64,000 nt of DNA, from positions 452,992 to 516,991 of the forward strand of contig JAMWFC010000107.1 of the NCBI GenBank assembly GCA_027475525.1, given 5' to 3'. This stretch comes from Macrolepiota albuminosa. Its lineage: Eukaryota > Basidiomycota > Agaricomycetes > Agaricales > Agaricaceae. Below the pieces are notes generated by a model. That model saw only the letters and a program-made list of their open reading frames with translations, was not told the DNA's origin and did not search any database. Below, piece after piece: positions 33,240 through 43,950 of this stretch. Both the position numbers and the translations under genes were made by a program. Position 1 is the first letter of the stretch; every line of letters begins with the position of its first letter.

Positions 33240-34680
33240 CAATAGGTTCTGAGATCTTGGCATAGTCCTGGATGAACATTCTGAAGGTACCACAAGTTCC
33301 CAAGAACTTCCTAACCTCAGAGACATTGCGGCAGTCTCCCCAACTCATGACCACTGCATATCTCTTTGTCTCTGGCTTGCGCCCCTCATAAGAACACAGG
33401 TGTCCTACTACAGTGATTTCATCTGCACATAGTACTGACTTAGTTCCTGAGAAGGTTCCTCCAGCATACTTGATGCGCTGAACAACTCTATTGACATTGT
33501 TCAGGTGCTCCCATACAAAGCGCCTAATCCCTTGATTCTCTGCAATAGTCTCATACCCTCCTCCTTCCAACTCATACCTAGTCTCAGGTCCTCTTATTGG
33601 AACATCATCAATATAAGGCCAAGTGACATGAGGTATCTCATCCTGCAAGATATAAGTAACATCATCATGGAAGATGGGAACTGAATTAGTCCATCCCATT
33701 GGCAATGTCACCAATCTCAGAGCTCCATAAGGTGTCTGAAAGGTGGTATAGTCTCTAGACTTAGGGTCCAAAGTCCTTTCATCATATCCAACATAGAGAT
33801 CACACATCCCACCACATGCTCTTCCAGCAAAGTGGTTGGCCAGTTCTTCTGTAGCAGGAGGTACTCCAGAATGAGCTATAGTGACCTTGTTTAGAGGTTC
33901 TAAACTGTGCACAAGCCTTAGACTTTTCCCATCCTTCTTCAGAACAGCAAACCATTGTGATCTATATGAGGAGTTTGACCTCTCATAAACCCCTGCTTCC
34001 AACTTCCTCTTAATCTCCTTGCACAGATCATTGTACTTCCCAGGAGGTATGGGTCTGTTTTTCAACACCCAAGGCTGGTGAGGTACTACTGGCATAACAA
34101 CAGGTGGGAAGTATTCCTCTTTGAACTTCCCCTTCTGACTGTCATTCCATGCAAAGGCCTCATTCTGCTGCATCATCAACTGGTGCAGTAACTTCCTCTC
34201 TTCTGGCCATAGAAACTCCCCTTCATGTGCTTGGTCAATAATCTGTTTGCACTCCTCTGTGTACCTCCCAGTAGGCCTGAATTCAGGTGGATGTGGACTC
34301 AAAGGTGGCATGTCTTTTAAAGGATCACCAGTGATATTCCTCTCTATCCTGAACTCCTCTGGTGTAGTACCCAACACAGGTCTAACTTTCTTGGCAACAG
34401 GCTTATATTTTCCAAACACTTGTACAGTTTCCTCCTGGCTTTTCTCCCCCCCACTCTTTAACTCTTCAGGTAGGTAGCTAAGCTCTCCATTCAGGTAAGC
34501 TCCCAGCAACTGCCCTGTCCTTTCTCCTTCTCCTCCAGTAGCATGGTAAGCAGCCAAGTACACATCTCTGAGTTCTTGCTGCTCAAAACTCTTCTCCTTG
34601 ACACAGTACCCCTTGATCCAAAAACCTTCCTCCTCACTCCCTTCTATCATTACTGCAGCCTCTCCTTGATCTGGAATCAA
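33240..34680 (-). pseudogene. gypsy-A1 reverse transcriptase
   Basis: RT domain of the A1 polyprotein, well preserved. Motifs in order: WVLKNRPIPPGKYNDLCKEI, QWFAVLKKDGKSLRLVHSLE, DLYVGYDERTL, LPMGWTNSVPIFHDD, then the catalytic TWPYIDDVPIRGP and the thumb region FLGTCGTFRMFIQDYAKI. The YIDD box is intact. The reading beyond 33240 enters KDZ2 and is not native. A frameshift near 34680 separates it from the protease frame. Confidence 0.9.
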
Positions 34681-35933
34681 CTCCTCAAGGCTGAAGCTTT
34701 TCCCAATTCCTCTTTGTTGCCACTAGGGAGTGCCTTGCCTCTCTCATAAGTTGGTAGTGCAGTCCTCTTTCCAATATTAGGATCTCTGATAGTGATAATG
34801 GCACTACCATCCTTCAAGTTCTGCACATTACTCTCAGTGGCTGTATCAAATGGCCTTCCCAGTACTACTGTATATGCAGGTTTCTCAAATATATGCACTT
34901 GCAAGTACATTGTGAAACCCTCAGCAAACTTGAAGGGCACATTCTTGGCCATCCCCAAAGACTCATTAACCTGTTGATTGGCACTTTCCATGTGCAACCT
35001 TATGTCAGGATCCCAAGTCAATCTCAAACTTAGTGCCTTGTCCAAAGCCATGCACATAATCTGAGACCCACTGTCCAATATAGCTTCTACCTTAGCTTGG
35101 TCATTCACACTAGGATACAGAGACCTCAACACTTGCAAGTCTCTGGCTACATAGACCACTTCTGGCCTATTCCCTGGTGGAAGCTGTTCCAAGAAGGTAG
35201 CCACACAATCCTCATGAACCACTGATCCCTTTGGAATCCCCTCTTCTTCACTCTGAGAGATATGGTACCCTGGTTGAGGCAAGTCATCTATGTTGACCTG
35301 GCCCATTACAGAAGCACTTCTATCCTCTTGTGCAAAGACCTTGGCTGCTGTCCACTTGGTAGCACCTTCTCTCCTTCTCCAAGTCTTCTCCAGAGCCTCC
35401 TGTAAGGCTGGCACCTTCAACAATTCCCTTGTAGAAATTGTCACCTCATTGTCCAATATTTTGCTGACAATCTCATCCTCCCTTCTCTGCCAAACCCTGG
35501 GCTGGTACAGCTCTTTCTTGTCATTTTGAAATTTTACTATTTTCTCTCCATTGACAGCAGGCACCTGCTCAAAGGGCAGGTTCCCTTTGCCTACTTCTAT
35601 AACTCCCCTTTGCCTTTTCAGATCACTCTCAGGTGGTAGTGGTGTCCTCAATTCAGGCTGGACCCTTCCATCTGCCACCATACTTGAGTTCTCTAAAAAC
35701 CCTCCTGCTTCTGCTGCTGAGTCCTTTCTCATAAGTCTGAGTCCTAGTAGTATCAGACTTGCCACCAAGCTCTGCAGCTCCTCTATCTTTTTCTCCAAAT
35801 CCTCTTTCTCCTTGGGCACTGTCTGCACATAGGTAGCCACACTAGACACCACTGTTACTGGTTCCTCTACCCAGCCATAGAAGGCAGCAGCCTTAGGATC
35901 CATGATAGCATTGACCCATTCTTTTGAAGACAC
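34677..35933 (-). pseudogene. gypsy-A1 protease region
   Basis: Frame of 418 codons between gag and RT. The first part (EKEDLEKKIEELQSLVASLI) predicts a coiled coil. The aspartic protease motif EAILDSGSQIMCMAL lies at about 35090, with the second conserved region VVLGRPFDTATES near 34860. DSG is intact, so a dimeric aspartic protease could form. The frame is shifted relative to gag (near 35950) and RT (near 34680). Confidence 0.85.
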
Positions 35934-36910
35934 ATTAGGTGGACTCCTTCCCCAGAAGGTAACCTAGGCTTGCCTTCAAAAAGAATAAGCTTGCCCTCTT
36001 GGACTTGAGTCCTGAGGTATTCACAGTCAATGGTCCTATGTCCCAGCTCCCAACAATGGTAACAGTTTATTTCTGCAGCTGAACTGTTGCCTCCTTGAAA
36101 CTGGACAGTCTGTAAGGCCTGAGCAGGAATCCCCATCCTATTCTGCAGACCTCACTGCATGGGAGCCTGACTCTTTGCCTTCCACTCATTGTTCATTGTC
36201 TGCATGAACTCCCTCAGACTGCTCGTTTCCTTCCCCAGAGCCATGACTCCATCCTGGAGGTTGGCTAACCTCCCCTCAGTCTCCAAACCTGGCTCTTGCT
36301 TGACTTTGATCACCCCTGGGACCTTCTCCTGTGGACTGTCACTGTCCCTGAATGAGGTTCCAGAATCAACCAAAATAGCCACCACATTGATGATTTCCTT
36401 CAGATCATATCTATCATCCTTGTGTCTCCTCCTGGTTATGTCACTATAATGACCATATTTTTGCAAGGCCTGAGCCAGAATAAGTTCCCTGAAGGCTGGG
36501 GTGAAGCACTTAGTGAACTTCTCAACCAGTGCCCCATTCCCAAGCACCCCCTTCAACTTCTTGGCTTCAGCCCTAAACTTCCTGACCAGTGCATGGATCT
36601 CTTCTGTGTCATTCTGTCCCAACCTTGCATGCTCTCTACAGATCCTGTCAAGTACTGCCACACTCCCCTCATCAGAGATTGCCTCTGGGTAGGAATCTTG
36701 GACCTCCTTGACAAAGACCTCCCAACTTGACCCCTCACTAAAACTGTCCAATCCCCTCCACTCACTGTCTGTCTCTGCATCCACATACTCTGTCACCCTC
36801 TCCTTTCTCTCCTCATCATCATTAATCCCTGCAGCCTTGAAGAGGCTCTCCATCTTTCTGAGGAAGCACCTGACTTCAGTGGGCTGTGTGTGGGTGAACC
36901 TAGGTAGCAT
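35867..36910 (-). pseudogene. gypsy-A1 gag
   Basis: Capsid region 36910-36152 (TEVRCFLRKMESLFKAAG, SYPEAISDEGSVAVLDRICR, GNGALVEKFTKCFTPAF), then after an in-frame TGA (about 36152) a CCHC zinc knuckle CYHCWELGHRTIDC (near 36050). Gag packages the element RNA. The plus-strand homologue in gypsy-A2 has the same order. One stop and a frameshift at about 35950 keep it from being one frame with the protease. Confidence 0.85.
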
Positions 36911-37255
36911 CTCTGCTTGTAGACAGAGGCAATTTTTGTCTTGTAACTTCTGGCATATTTGATAGATTTGTACTTTAAATTTTGATTGTTTTGGATGTTG
37001 GCTTTCTTGATCTCAAGATTTGTTCAGGGTTCCCAACACTATTGAGTGTGGTGGTCTTGCTGCTCCTGGTAGTGGGCTTGTGTGCTTGCTCCCTAGGACT
37101 GACCTTTTGCTTGGACACTGTCCTCTTTAGCTTCTCTGGGGTTGACCCTCTTAGTGCAAATGAAATCTTGAATTAAGCTTGAGGTGAACCTGACTTGCTG
37201 GTCCACAAATGAACTTGATGACAGTGTTTCTTGTTGGTAAACTTTTTAAGCCAAA

Positions 37256-37275
37256 GCCCCTCGCGGTGGGCTCCA
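37256..37275 (-). promoter_or_regulatory. Primer-binding site of gypsy-A1
   Basis: Two bases after the LTR end ACTACA, minus strand TGGAGCCCACCGCGAGGGGC begins with the TGG expected to pair with a tRNA CCA end. Gypsy-A2 has the same site (42607). The tRNA was not identified. Confidence 0.7.
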
Positions 37276-37277
37276 GA

Positions 37278-37618
37278 TGTAGTACTTGGTTGCAAGTAGT
37301 ACTGATAGTTTTGGGGCTTTCTTGAAGTCTTAGAAAGTGACCTCTAATCCACACTGGTGCTTGATGATAAGGTTGATGTATTGGGTGCTTCACAGAATAT
37401 CAAATATCCTGATGGGCAGAAGAAGGTTCTCAATAAACTCCAGCCTAAGTAGTTCACTCCCTGGGAACCACTGAGCCTTTGTCTACCAATAGACTTCCAA
37501 TAAGAGGTGTCCAATAAACTCTAGCCTAGGTGATTCACTCCCTGGGAACCACTGAGCCTTTGCCTATCAAATGCCTGTCTATTCTCTACTAAACTTGGGC
37601 TATTTATACTGTTTTTCT
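37278..37618 (-). mobile_element. gypsy-A1 5' LTR, truncated
   Basis: Inverse of the last 340 bp of the solo LTR at 22647-23457, including two internal copies of GTTCACTCCCTGGGAACCAC. The LTR start is missing; similarity ends at 37618. Confidence 0.85.
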
Positions 37619-37833
37619 GGTCGAGCAAGAAGTGTGGTGTTTCAGGGAGTAGAATTGTGGCTCCACTGCATCCAGATGTGCTTATTCAAGAGAAAAAGTC
37701 TATCCAGGTAGCGATCTCTTTAGTATGTCGTATTCTATACTTTGTCATTGCACTTTTCCCTTACTTAGGCATAAAGAAACCTATACACTTGACATGCCTA
37801 TGCTCCAAGGAGGTGAGACCATTGCTGCCTCTC

Positions 37834-38249
37834 TGTCAGGGGACTCCTCATTTCTTCCTTTTCTCACTCCTTATCTCTTCACTCTCCTTCCATTCATTCT
37901 CTTATTTCTTCTGACATTATTTCATTTTACTATTTCTATTCTTTCAACACTATCTGTCAGTACAACTCTCAGCCCTTGAGATGCTCTGGTTCTTTAGCCA
38001 CCATTCAGACAAGTGTGGGCCCACTCAGCACCGCTTCCAGACCGCTTATATAAGCCAGAGTTTGCCAGAGTTTGCCCCTTATTTGTACAAGTGTTTGTGT
38101 AGGCAATTTTCGAGTTTTTAAGGTTTTGTTGTACTGTACAGTTGTTTCCCATGCTTCAGAGGCCCCAGAAGCGTCCAATTCTAATACACTTTGGATCTCC
38201 CTCTGCCAGCTGTGTGACTGAGCCACAGCCTCTAGAGGTCGCCCTTACA
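37834..38249 (+). mobile_element. Solo LTR, group B, with 5-bp TSD
   Basis: 416 bp, TGTCAGGGGACTCC...GCCCTTACA, flanked by perfect CTCTC (37829-37833, 38250-38254). It interrupts the KDZ1 transposase gene. Same family as the LTRs of Ty3-B. Confidence 0.92.
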
Positions 38250-38250
38250 C

Positions 38251-38404
38251 TCTCTGGTTGAGCAAGGCCTAATTCCATCAGCACCATATCATCCAACCAT
38301 TGTATTCTCAACATGAACAATTGAACTTCTCTGGTTGAGCAAGGCCTAATTCCATCAGCACCATATCATCCAACCATTGTATTCTCAACATGAACAATTG
38401 AACT
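38251..38404. repeat. 77-bp tandem duplication #10
   Basis: Copies 38251-38327 and 38328-38404 are identical. The first begins within two bases of the end of the solo LTR, the kind of repeat edge where an assembly graph branches. Confidence 0.95.
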
Positions 38405-39479
38405 TTATCGGACCTGTCAGCTTTGCTGCCCTTACTTTGCTATACAACCTTTTGTCAAGTCTCTCTGTGATCTACACAGTGTTCCTTTCAAACTACATCT
38501 TAGCAAGCAGTTCTCGATTGCCTATGACATTTACCTATCTATACATGAAGAAACGGAAAGACATGTTCAGGTGCCCCTCAAGCATGACATGCAATGGTGG
38601 AGACTTTGTCATGCCTGCCCAGCATGTACCTACAAAGTAGAGGGGGAAAAGAAGATAGTATTTGAGATCCTTGTGAACATGGATGGCAATGACTCAATCA
38701 AACGTATCATTTGTCAAGGGCCGGCATTTGAAGATAAAAATGGTGAGGTGACAGCTGGAGCATCAAAGGAGCTGCAGGACAATTATGAAGTCAGTGGTGA
38801 TTACTACCTGAGCCAGGAAAAGGTAAATCAATGGACTAAAGATATACTTGAAGAGATGCTACCTGTTGGCAACAACTCAGCAGAAGGTGCAGAAGGCAAC
38901 AAGTCAACTCCATGTGCTGAACAATAGAAGAATATGGTCAATGAGCTTACTGCATGGATGTGGGGAATATTTGATGAGACTGGCATCTTCCTTGCCCTTT
39001 GTTGACATGGCTTTGTGTTGTTGATAATTGACATAGTTCAAAGTGGGGAACTGTGAGTTCTTTTCTCCATTGTTCATCACATTTCTCACCTGTGCAGTGC
39101 AAAATATCCCTTGGCTATTGTGAAGGAACATTTAGAGGCATTTGGTGTATGCATTGGTGCAGGATACGACATTGGCTGCAAGTTTGGCACAACACTTGCC
39201 AACAGCCCACTTGAGCCACTTGCCCGTGAACTTGAATACAAGACACTAGTTGGCAGCTTCCATGGACACACACACAATTGACGGTGCCAGCTTGCTTTCC
39301 TTGCTAAGTACATGAAAGGTCTGGGACTTGAGGACTTGGAGGGTTGTGAGCGATTCTTTTTCAAGTCCAATGCCTTAGCCTCATCTGTACAATATGCAAG
39401 CATCTTTTATCAAAAGCAACGTATCCAGGAATTTGCAAAGCACATGGATAAACAGGAAACATACTGAAATCTCAGTAAG

Positions 39480-40617
39480 TCACTTGTTATGCTGATAGGC
39501 TTCTACTCGGACTGAGCGCATCAAGGGACATTATAGGCCAACTGATACTTGATGTACTCAGGACTCTAGCGACCAGTTGGGAATATAGAGCAGCTCTAGC
39601 TCTGGCAACCTACTACAGGATTTAGACATTTATCCTAACCCCTAGCTACCAGGCCTTCAGCACACTCCATTCACCTATCCCAAGGACAAAGGAGGCTCAT
39701 AACATATAGCGCTAACACAATGGCAGGAGAGGACTCTAACTAAACCACAATCACTTCCAGAAGGAGCCAGCAGCAGGCGCTGCCATTTGACGAGGCATTT
39801 CAATCAGAAGTCAAAAAGGATCAATTATGGCAGCACTGGATATATTTAAATCTGACATCTGGACCTGTCAGGAACTGATACAATGTGTAGCGCTGACATT
39901 AGCGCTCATGGCGTCTGTTGAGGATTTTCTGACCATATCCCGGAACAGCCTGGCCAATCAGAGTTATAATAAAAGTGAGCAGACTCATGCAATTCTAAGC
40001 CAATATAGAGTCGCTGCTGGTCGCCATGGGTCATAACGCCGTTGGTTGCCGTCATCCATGTGCAAAAGGTCGCCGTTGACAGGTCACCGTTAGAGGAAAC
40101 CACGAGGAGAGGCGCTAGGAGGTAGCGCCGTAGATGGACTTGTATCTTGGCAAACACAGTAGCGCATAGTATATAAAATAGCTACTTTACATGTATATAA
40201 CAATGAATCGTAACCCATTGGGCACACAGTTACACTTAGCATTCAAATTGCACTAGCTTCCTTTGACTTCATCACTAAGTCGGGTGCTAGCCTCGTCTAT
40301 CTCGTCTTTGTTGTTTACGGTGCCACCTATGGGCACAATACGCTGCACAGTACGCTGTACTACTCGTCTTTTCTTCAATATCTTTGCCTAAACTACGACG
40401 CTTACCATCTGCCAGGTAGCCCCCGAAGCGCTATAATCTAGCGCATTGTTTCACCACCTCCACTCGAGAACACCAGGACCCTGTCAGGACTCCTCACAAC
40501 TACGCACGCCATGTGCTGGAGACGGTGTTGTACTGCGTATATGTCCAGCACACCCAACCACAGTTGGTGTCATCAACACTTTGTTGATATGCAGAACTGT
40601 TCAATTAATTGGCAATG
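39480..40617 (+). mobile_element. 1.14-kb insertion in KDZ1 transposase, LTR-like
   Basis: Bounded by a 5-bp direct repeat GTAAG (39475-39479, 40618-40622). Inner ends TGTTATG (39485) and TCATCAACA (40578) look like LTR ends, but do not coincide with the direct repeat. It has a TATA box, no reading frame of note and more CpG than the flanks (TAGCGCT, GGCGCTAGG, CCCGAAGCGC). It could be a solo LTR of an unseen family or a non-autonomous element; family not recognised. Confidence 0.6.
40170..40178 (+). promoter_or_regulatory. TATA box in the 1.14-kb insertion
   Basis: TATATAAAA, plus orientation, about 410 bp before the right end; supports an LTR-like promoter reading rightwards. Confidence 0.45.
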
Positions 40618-42064
40618 GTAAGCACATTTCTCATCAACAACTATGATCAAGTGCTGAGGTTAATTGATGGTTTACCCACATTAGAGAAGCAAATGAAAGA
40701 TCAGAAGGTGGCTGGCTTTGAGATCTTTGATAGATGGTTGGCAGAGGAGAAGGAGTATTTGTTAGGTCTGTCAAGGGAGCCTCTGCAGGAAACACTGCAA
40801 ATGGAATATTATCAAAAGTTGGTTAATCTTGCAGACAGTCAGTACATCAATGTATACTTTCTTTGTTGCTTTATTTACTGTCTCTTCTTATAGGAAGAAG
40901 TTGAATGTGGCAAAATCCTAATGGCTTATCATTACTCTTGAAACCCATGATTCATGCAATTATACCTGGTCTATTGAGACACAGTGGCACCATGCTCTTG
41001 AAAATCTAGAGAAAGACCTCAAAATTGTTCAAGACCTCAAGATCAAACTGGGAATCACAACATGATGGACTCCAATGAGCCCTGAGTGGGATATGGCAGT
41101 GCAAATAGTAGCTAAGCACCGCTATCAGCAATGTCTTGATGAGCTGAAGGGGTTAGTAGTGGCAAGGATATTTGATCTGACAAAGATGAATCTGTCACAA
41201 ACTGGTGCATTCTATAGGTTAATCAGTGACAATTGCAGTGTTATAGACAATATTAGGCTACAAGCTACACAAGCAAATTGGCAATGCACTCAAGGCTAGT
41301 TCACAGACAATACAAAATGCACTTGACCAATACAATACTGCTGCCCACACCCTTTCTCTCCCACATTCAGAGCTTTTCTGAGATGTCATAGTAGAATATG
41401 CATTTCTTGCAGACTTTGACCTGCTATTGGACACCCATGAGGATGTATGTGATCGCTCTTGGGCTGCACCTGCAGTGTGGATTCTGATGGATGAGTATTT
41501 CAAAATTCAGCATGCATACAAGGAAATTGACCAGCTAAATGTTGAAATACAATGACTTGTCATGTATGTCCATGATGAAGAGACATACCTTCAGATGAGA
41601 GAGAAGGCCATTGAAGCTGAAGACAACATACTTGCTCATCAGATTTTCCTACAATGACAACGTCTCTATAAATTCAATGTTCTTCACATGCAGTGCATTC
41701 ACAAACTAGCTGCTCATCCCTGCTTCACAGGCTCTATTTTGCCAGGTATTAGAGCAAAGGGTCAAGACCAGAGAGGGGAAGAGGCAATGGAGGTGGATAG
41801 TGAGGGTAGCATCAGCAAGAGCAAAGACGGTGTCAATAATGATTGTGAGGACATAGACAATGACACCAATGCTGACACTGAGGGTGATGACGAAGATGAC
41901 AATAACAATGACAACAACAACAATGACAATGATGCTCAACTTGCTGAGCAAGTGCATAATGTCATTCAAATTGCCACAGACTTTTAGTTCAGACCCTTCC
42001 TCTCTCTATCCAGCTTTCAGATTGAAAAATAATGGTATATATTGTGTCAAGTAATATGCTGCTT

Positions 42065-42415
42065 TTTTTCCAAGAATTTCCAATGAGTTTTAAGTAGGGA
42101 AGGTGAGCTCATCATGTCGGATGATGAGCAGAGGATGGAATCAAGTGTCAGTGTTATCTCTGGACAGTCCTAACAAATAGCTGACATCACATCAGTGATA
42201 CATCAGTGCCCAATGCCAATGGCCGATGACAATGTGGCTGATGGCCTAGCCATCACCGGCAATTAGAGCCAGGTCAACAGGTTCTGGAATGAAGTTGAAT
42301 GTTGAAGGTGAATTATTGCAGGAAGGGAGGATATGGAAAAATCATGCCTAACTAGGCATGGAAATTGAGTTATATTCCCTGTCTAATTAGACAGGATTCA
42401 TAGGAACTACAGGTG
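42065..42415 (-). repeat. KDZ1 right terminal inverted repeat
   Basis: Inverse of 12709-13060; outermost bases ...GGAACTACAGGTG. Followed directly by the target duplication AATTTTGA. Confidence 0.9.
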
Positions 42416-42423
42416 AATTTTGA

Positions 42424-42604
42424 GTGTGAATATAATTTTACATTCAAATTAAATCAATAAAAATTATCATACTTTTACAACATGTGTGCACATGTAACTA
42501 AAACTCCCAGAACCTTGTGAACTGGAGTTTTATCTTTACAACTAAGCCTTGTTCAATTTCACTTGAACAACTTAAGACTAAAGTAAAACTTACATTTTGC
42601 ATCA
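42424..42604 (+). mobile_element. gypsy-A2 5' LTR, second part
   Basis: Continues the LTR from 12708 across KDZ1. It matches the inverse of 23544-23740 (AACTAAAACTCCCAGAACCT..., ACTTACATTTTGCA) and ends GCATCA. Confidence 0.88.
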
Positions 42605-42606
42605 TC

Positions 42607-42625
42607 TGGAGCCCACCATGAGGGG
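42607..42625 (+). promoter_or_regulatory. Primer-binding site of gypsy-A2
   Basis: TGGAGCCCACCATGAGGGG, two bases (TC) after the LTR; same first 11 bases as the A1 site. Confidence 0.7.
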
Positions 42626-42867
42626 GCTTTTTGTTGCACAAACAAACACTTTGTTGGACTTCCATTTGGAGTCTAAACCTCTAAAAAGAAACATTAGTTT
42701 TGCCCTGCCAGGTTCTTGGCCCAGCATGCCTAAAGTTGCCACACCAAGGGCAAAAATCATTATTTTTCCCAGGAGAAGAGAAACTCATGCATTCTCTGAG
42801 GGCACAGCTGCTAGTCTCCCAGATCCAGATGCTGTACTTTGTAAACAAAAACTTTGTGACAGAGAAG

Positions 42868-43950
42868 TACATGCCTACCCCACCAACACCTAAGTCTTCA
42901 TTACCTGAGTCAACTAGATTGGCCAGCATTATGGAGCAACCCACCCAATACAAAATGCCATTGCCTGAAAGCAGAAATGCACCTAAGCTCAGAAATAGTG
43001 AGCCTGCTGAGGTTCACAGGTTTCTGCAAAGAATGCAGTCACTCTTTCATCATGCAGGCATTGTGGAGGATGGAGAGAAAAAGAAGAGACTATTGGAAAA
43101 TGTGGATGCACAAACTGAGCAAGAGTGGAGAGGGTTTGACAGTTTTGAGAATGAGTACTCTTGGGCTACTTTTGTGAAAGAGGTTAAGGAGTCATATCCT
43201 GAGGCCATAAATGATGCAGGAAGTGTGGCAAACCTGGATCGTATATGTAGGGAGCATGCCAGATTAAGCAGAGAAGATGCTCCTGAAATACATTCTTTAA
43301 TAAAAAAAGTTCAGGGCAGAGGCCAAAAAGTTGGATAGTGTTGTGGGAAATGGAGTGTTAGTAGACAAGTTTATGGGGTGCTTTACACCTACCCTAGCAG
43401 AGTTAGTGGAAGAGAGACTCATCCACAAACATGGCCACTACAGGGATCCTGCTCATAATTGCCACAAAGACAACAAGTATGACTTGTCTGAAGTGATAGC
43501 AGTAGTGACAGCCTTAGTGGATGGAACAGCTATCAGAAAGGCTAGAGGAGAGACCACCAACAAGGAGGTGGGTGGAGTAGTGGTGAAGAATGAGGAAGCA
43601 GAAGAGAGGATGGCTCATCTGCAGGACTCTATGATCACTATTGGAAAACAGGTTGGCAGCATCCAGAGTGCTATGCAGGCCCTGCAAACTAGCCAAATGG
43701 ACATGAGGAATGCCTTCTTAAATACCAAGTTGGCAGCATCCAGAGTGCTATGCAGGCCCTGCAAACTAGCCAAATGGACATGAGGAATGCCTTCTTAAAT
43801 ACCAAGAGCCACCATGGAGGGCCAACAGAGAGGCCTGCTCAGGCAATAATGCCTACCCCTGGGAGAAGCACATATTGCTTCTACTGTTGGGGAACTGGTC
43901 ATCATATAGCTGAATGTGAGCAGGTTACATCAGATGTACAAAAGGGATAG
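42868..43950 (+). pseudogene. gypsy-A2 gag
   Basis: Capsid-like region (EVHRFLQRMQSLFHHAGIV, SYPEAINDAGSVANLDRICR), a frameshift at the A7 run near 43300, then VVGNGVLVDKFMGCFTPTL, a region rich in QTSQMDMRN, and the zinc knuckle CFYCWGTGHHIAEC (43878-43919) before a TAG at 43948. Homologous to A1 gag in the same order. Duplication #11 breaks the frame between 43652 and 43805; removing it joins the two frames. Confidence 0.85.
43652..43805. repeat. 77-bp tandem duplication #11
   Basis: Copies 43652-43728 and 43729-43805 are identical, in A2 gag. Confidence 0.95.

Larger units (their letters stand above)
16245..37618 (-). mobile_element. gypsy-A1: Ty3/gypsy element inside KDZ1, split by KDZ2
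   Basis: Order on the minus strand: truncated 5' LTR (37618-37278), PBS, gag (36910-35867), protease (35933-34677), RT (34680-33240), [KDZ2], RNase H and integrase (21650-19351), an antisense gene (16921-18187 on plus), polypurine tract (16723-16711), truncated 3' LTR (16710-16245). Both LTRs have lost their outer parts, so no target duplication can be seen. Coding parts are well preserved: few stops and two frameshifts. The LTR is a sister of the A2 LTR, sharing the GCTTACAGTTTTCAG block. Confidence 0.85.
37650..41987 (+). pseudogene. KDZ transposase gene of KDZ1, interrupted
   Basis: Read in pieces. 38400-38640: N-terminal part. 38571-38927: CHACPACTYKVEGEKKIVFE then LVNMDGNDSIKRI and DYYLSQEKVNQW. 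38940-39470: GIFDETGIFLALC, an intron of about 50 nt (from GTGAGT at about 39050), then GYDIGCKF, LVGSFHGH, GLGLEDLEGCERFF. 40623-40890: FLINNYDQVLRLIDG, MEYYQKLVNLAD. 41075-41300: LVVARIFDLTKMNLSQTG. 41688-41987: Asp/Asn-rich acidic tail. This is the KDZ order. Breaks: solo LTR at 37834-38249, duplication #10, an insertion at 39480-40617, and TGA codons at 39003 and 39279 that replace conserved Arg codons (CGA). The N-terminal cysteine region before 37834 is only partly recognisable. Not functional as it stands. Confidence 0.82.
12709..42415 (+). mobile_element. KDZ1: 29.7-kb KDZ DNA transposon with nested insertions
   Basis: Bounded by terminal inverted repeats starting CACCTGTAGTTC at 12709 and, inverted, ending GAACTACAGGTG at 42415. 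An 8-bp direct repeat AATTTTGA (12701-12708, 42416-42423) flanks it exactly; 8-bp duplications are typical of the KDZ/Zisupton group. The two flanks together form one LTR, which independently proves the insertion. Inside, left to right: a companion gene (13527-14661, minus), viroplasmin-like exons (15096-15985), gypsy-A1 (16245-37618) with KDZ2 inside it, and the KDZ transposase gene (about 37650-41987). Without nested elements its own DNA would be roughly 7 kb. Confidence 0.88.

Noticed and set aside
16245..37618. Gypsy-A1 as a circularly permuted insertion, because each LTR keeps the half the other lacks
   Set aside because: When the break points are placed on the LTR, about 200 bp in the middle are missing from both, so simple truncation at both sides explains it better.
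41860..41945. Microsatellite or prion-like gene of Asp/Asn repeats
   Set aside because: It is in frame with the KDZ1 transposase C-terminus; an acidic tail is normal for this family.
12709..42415. TET/JBP oxygenase gene, which is often linked to KDZ transposons in fungi
   Set aside because: I looked for the HxD...H Fe(II) pattern in the KDZ1 and KDZ2 frames and saw none; absence here does not exclude it in other copies.
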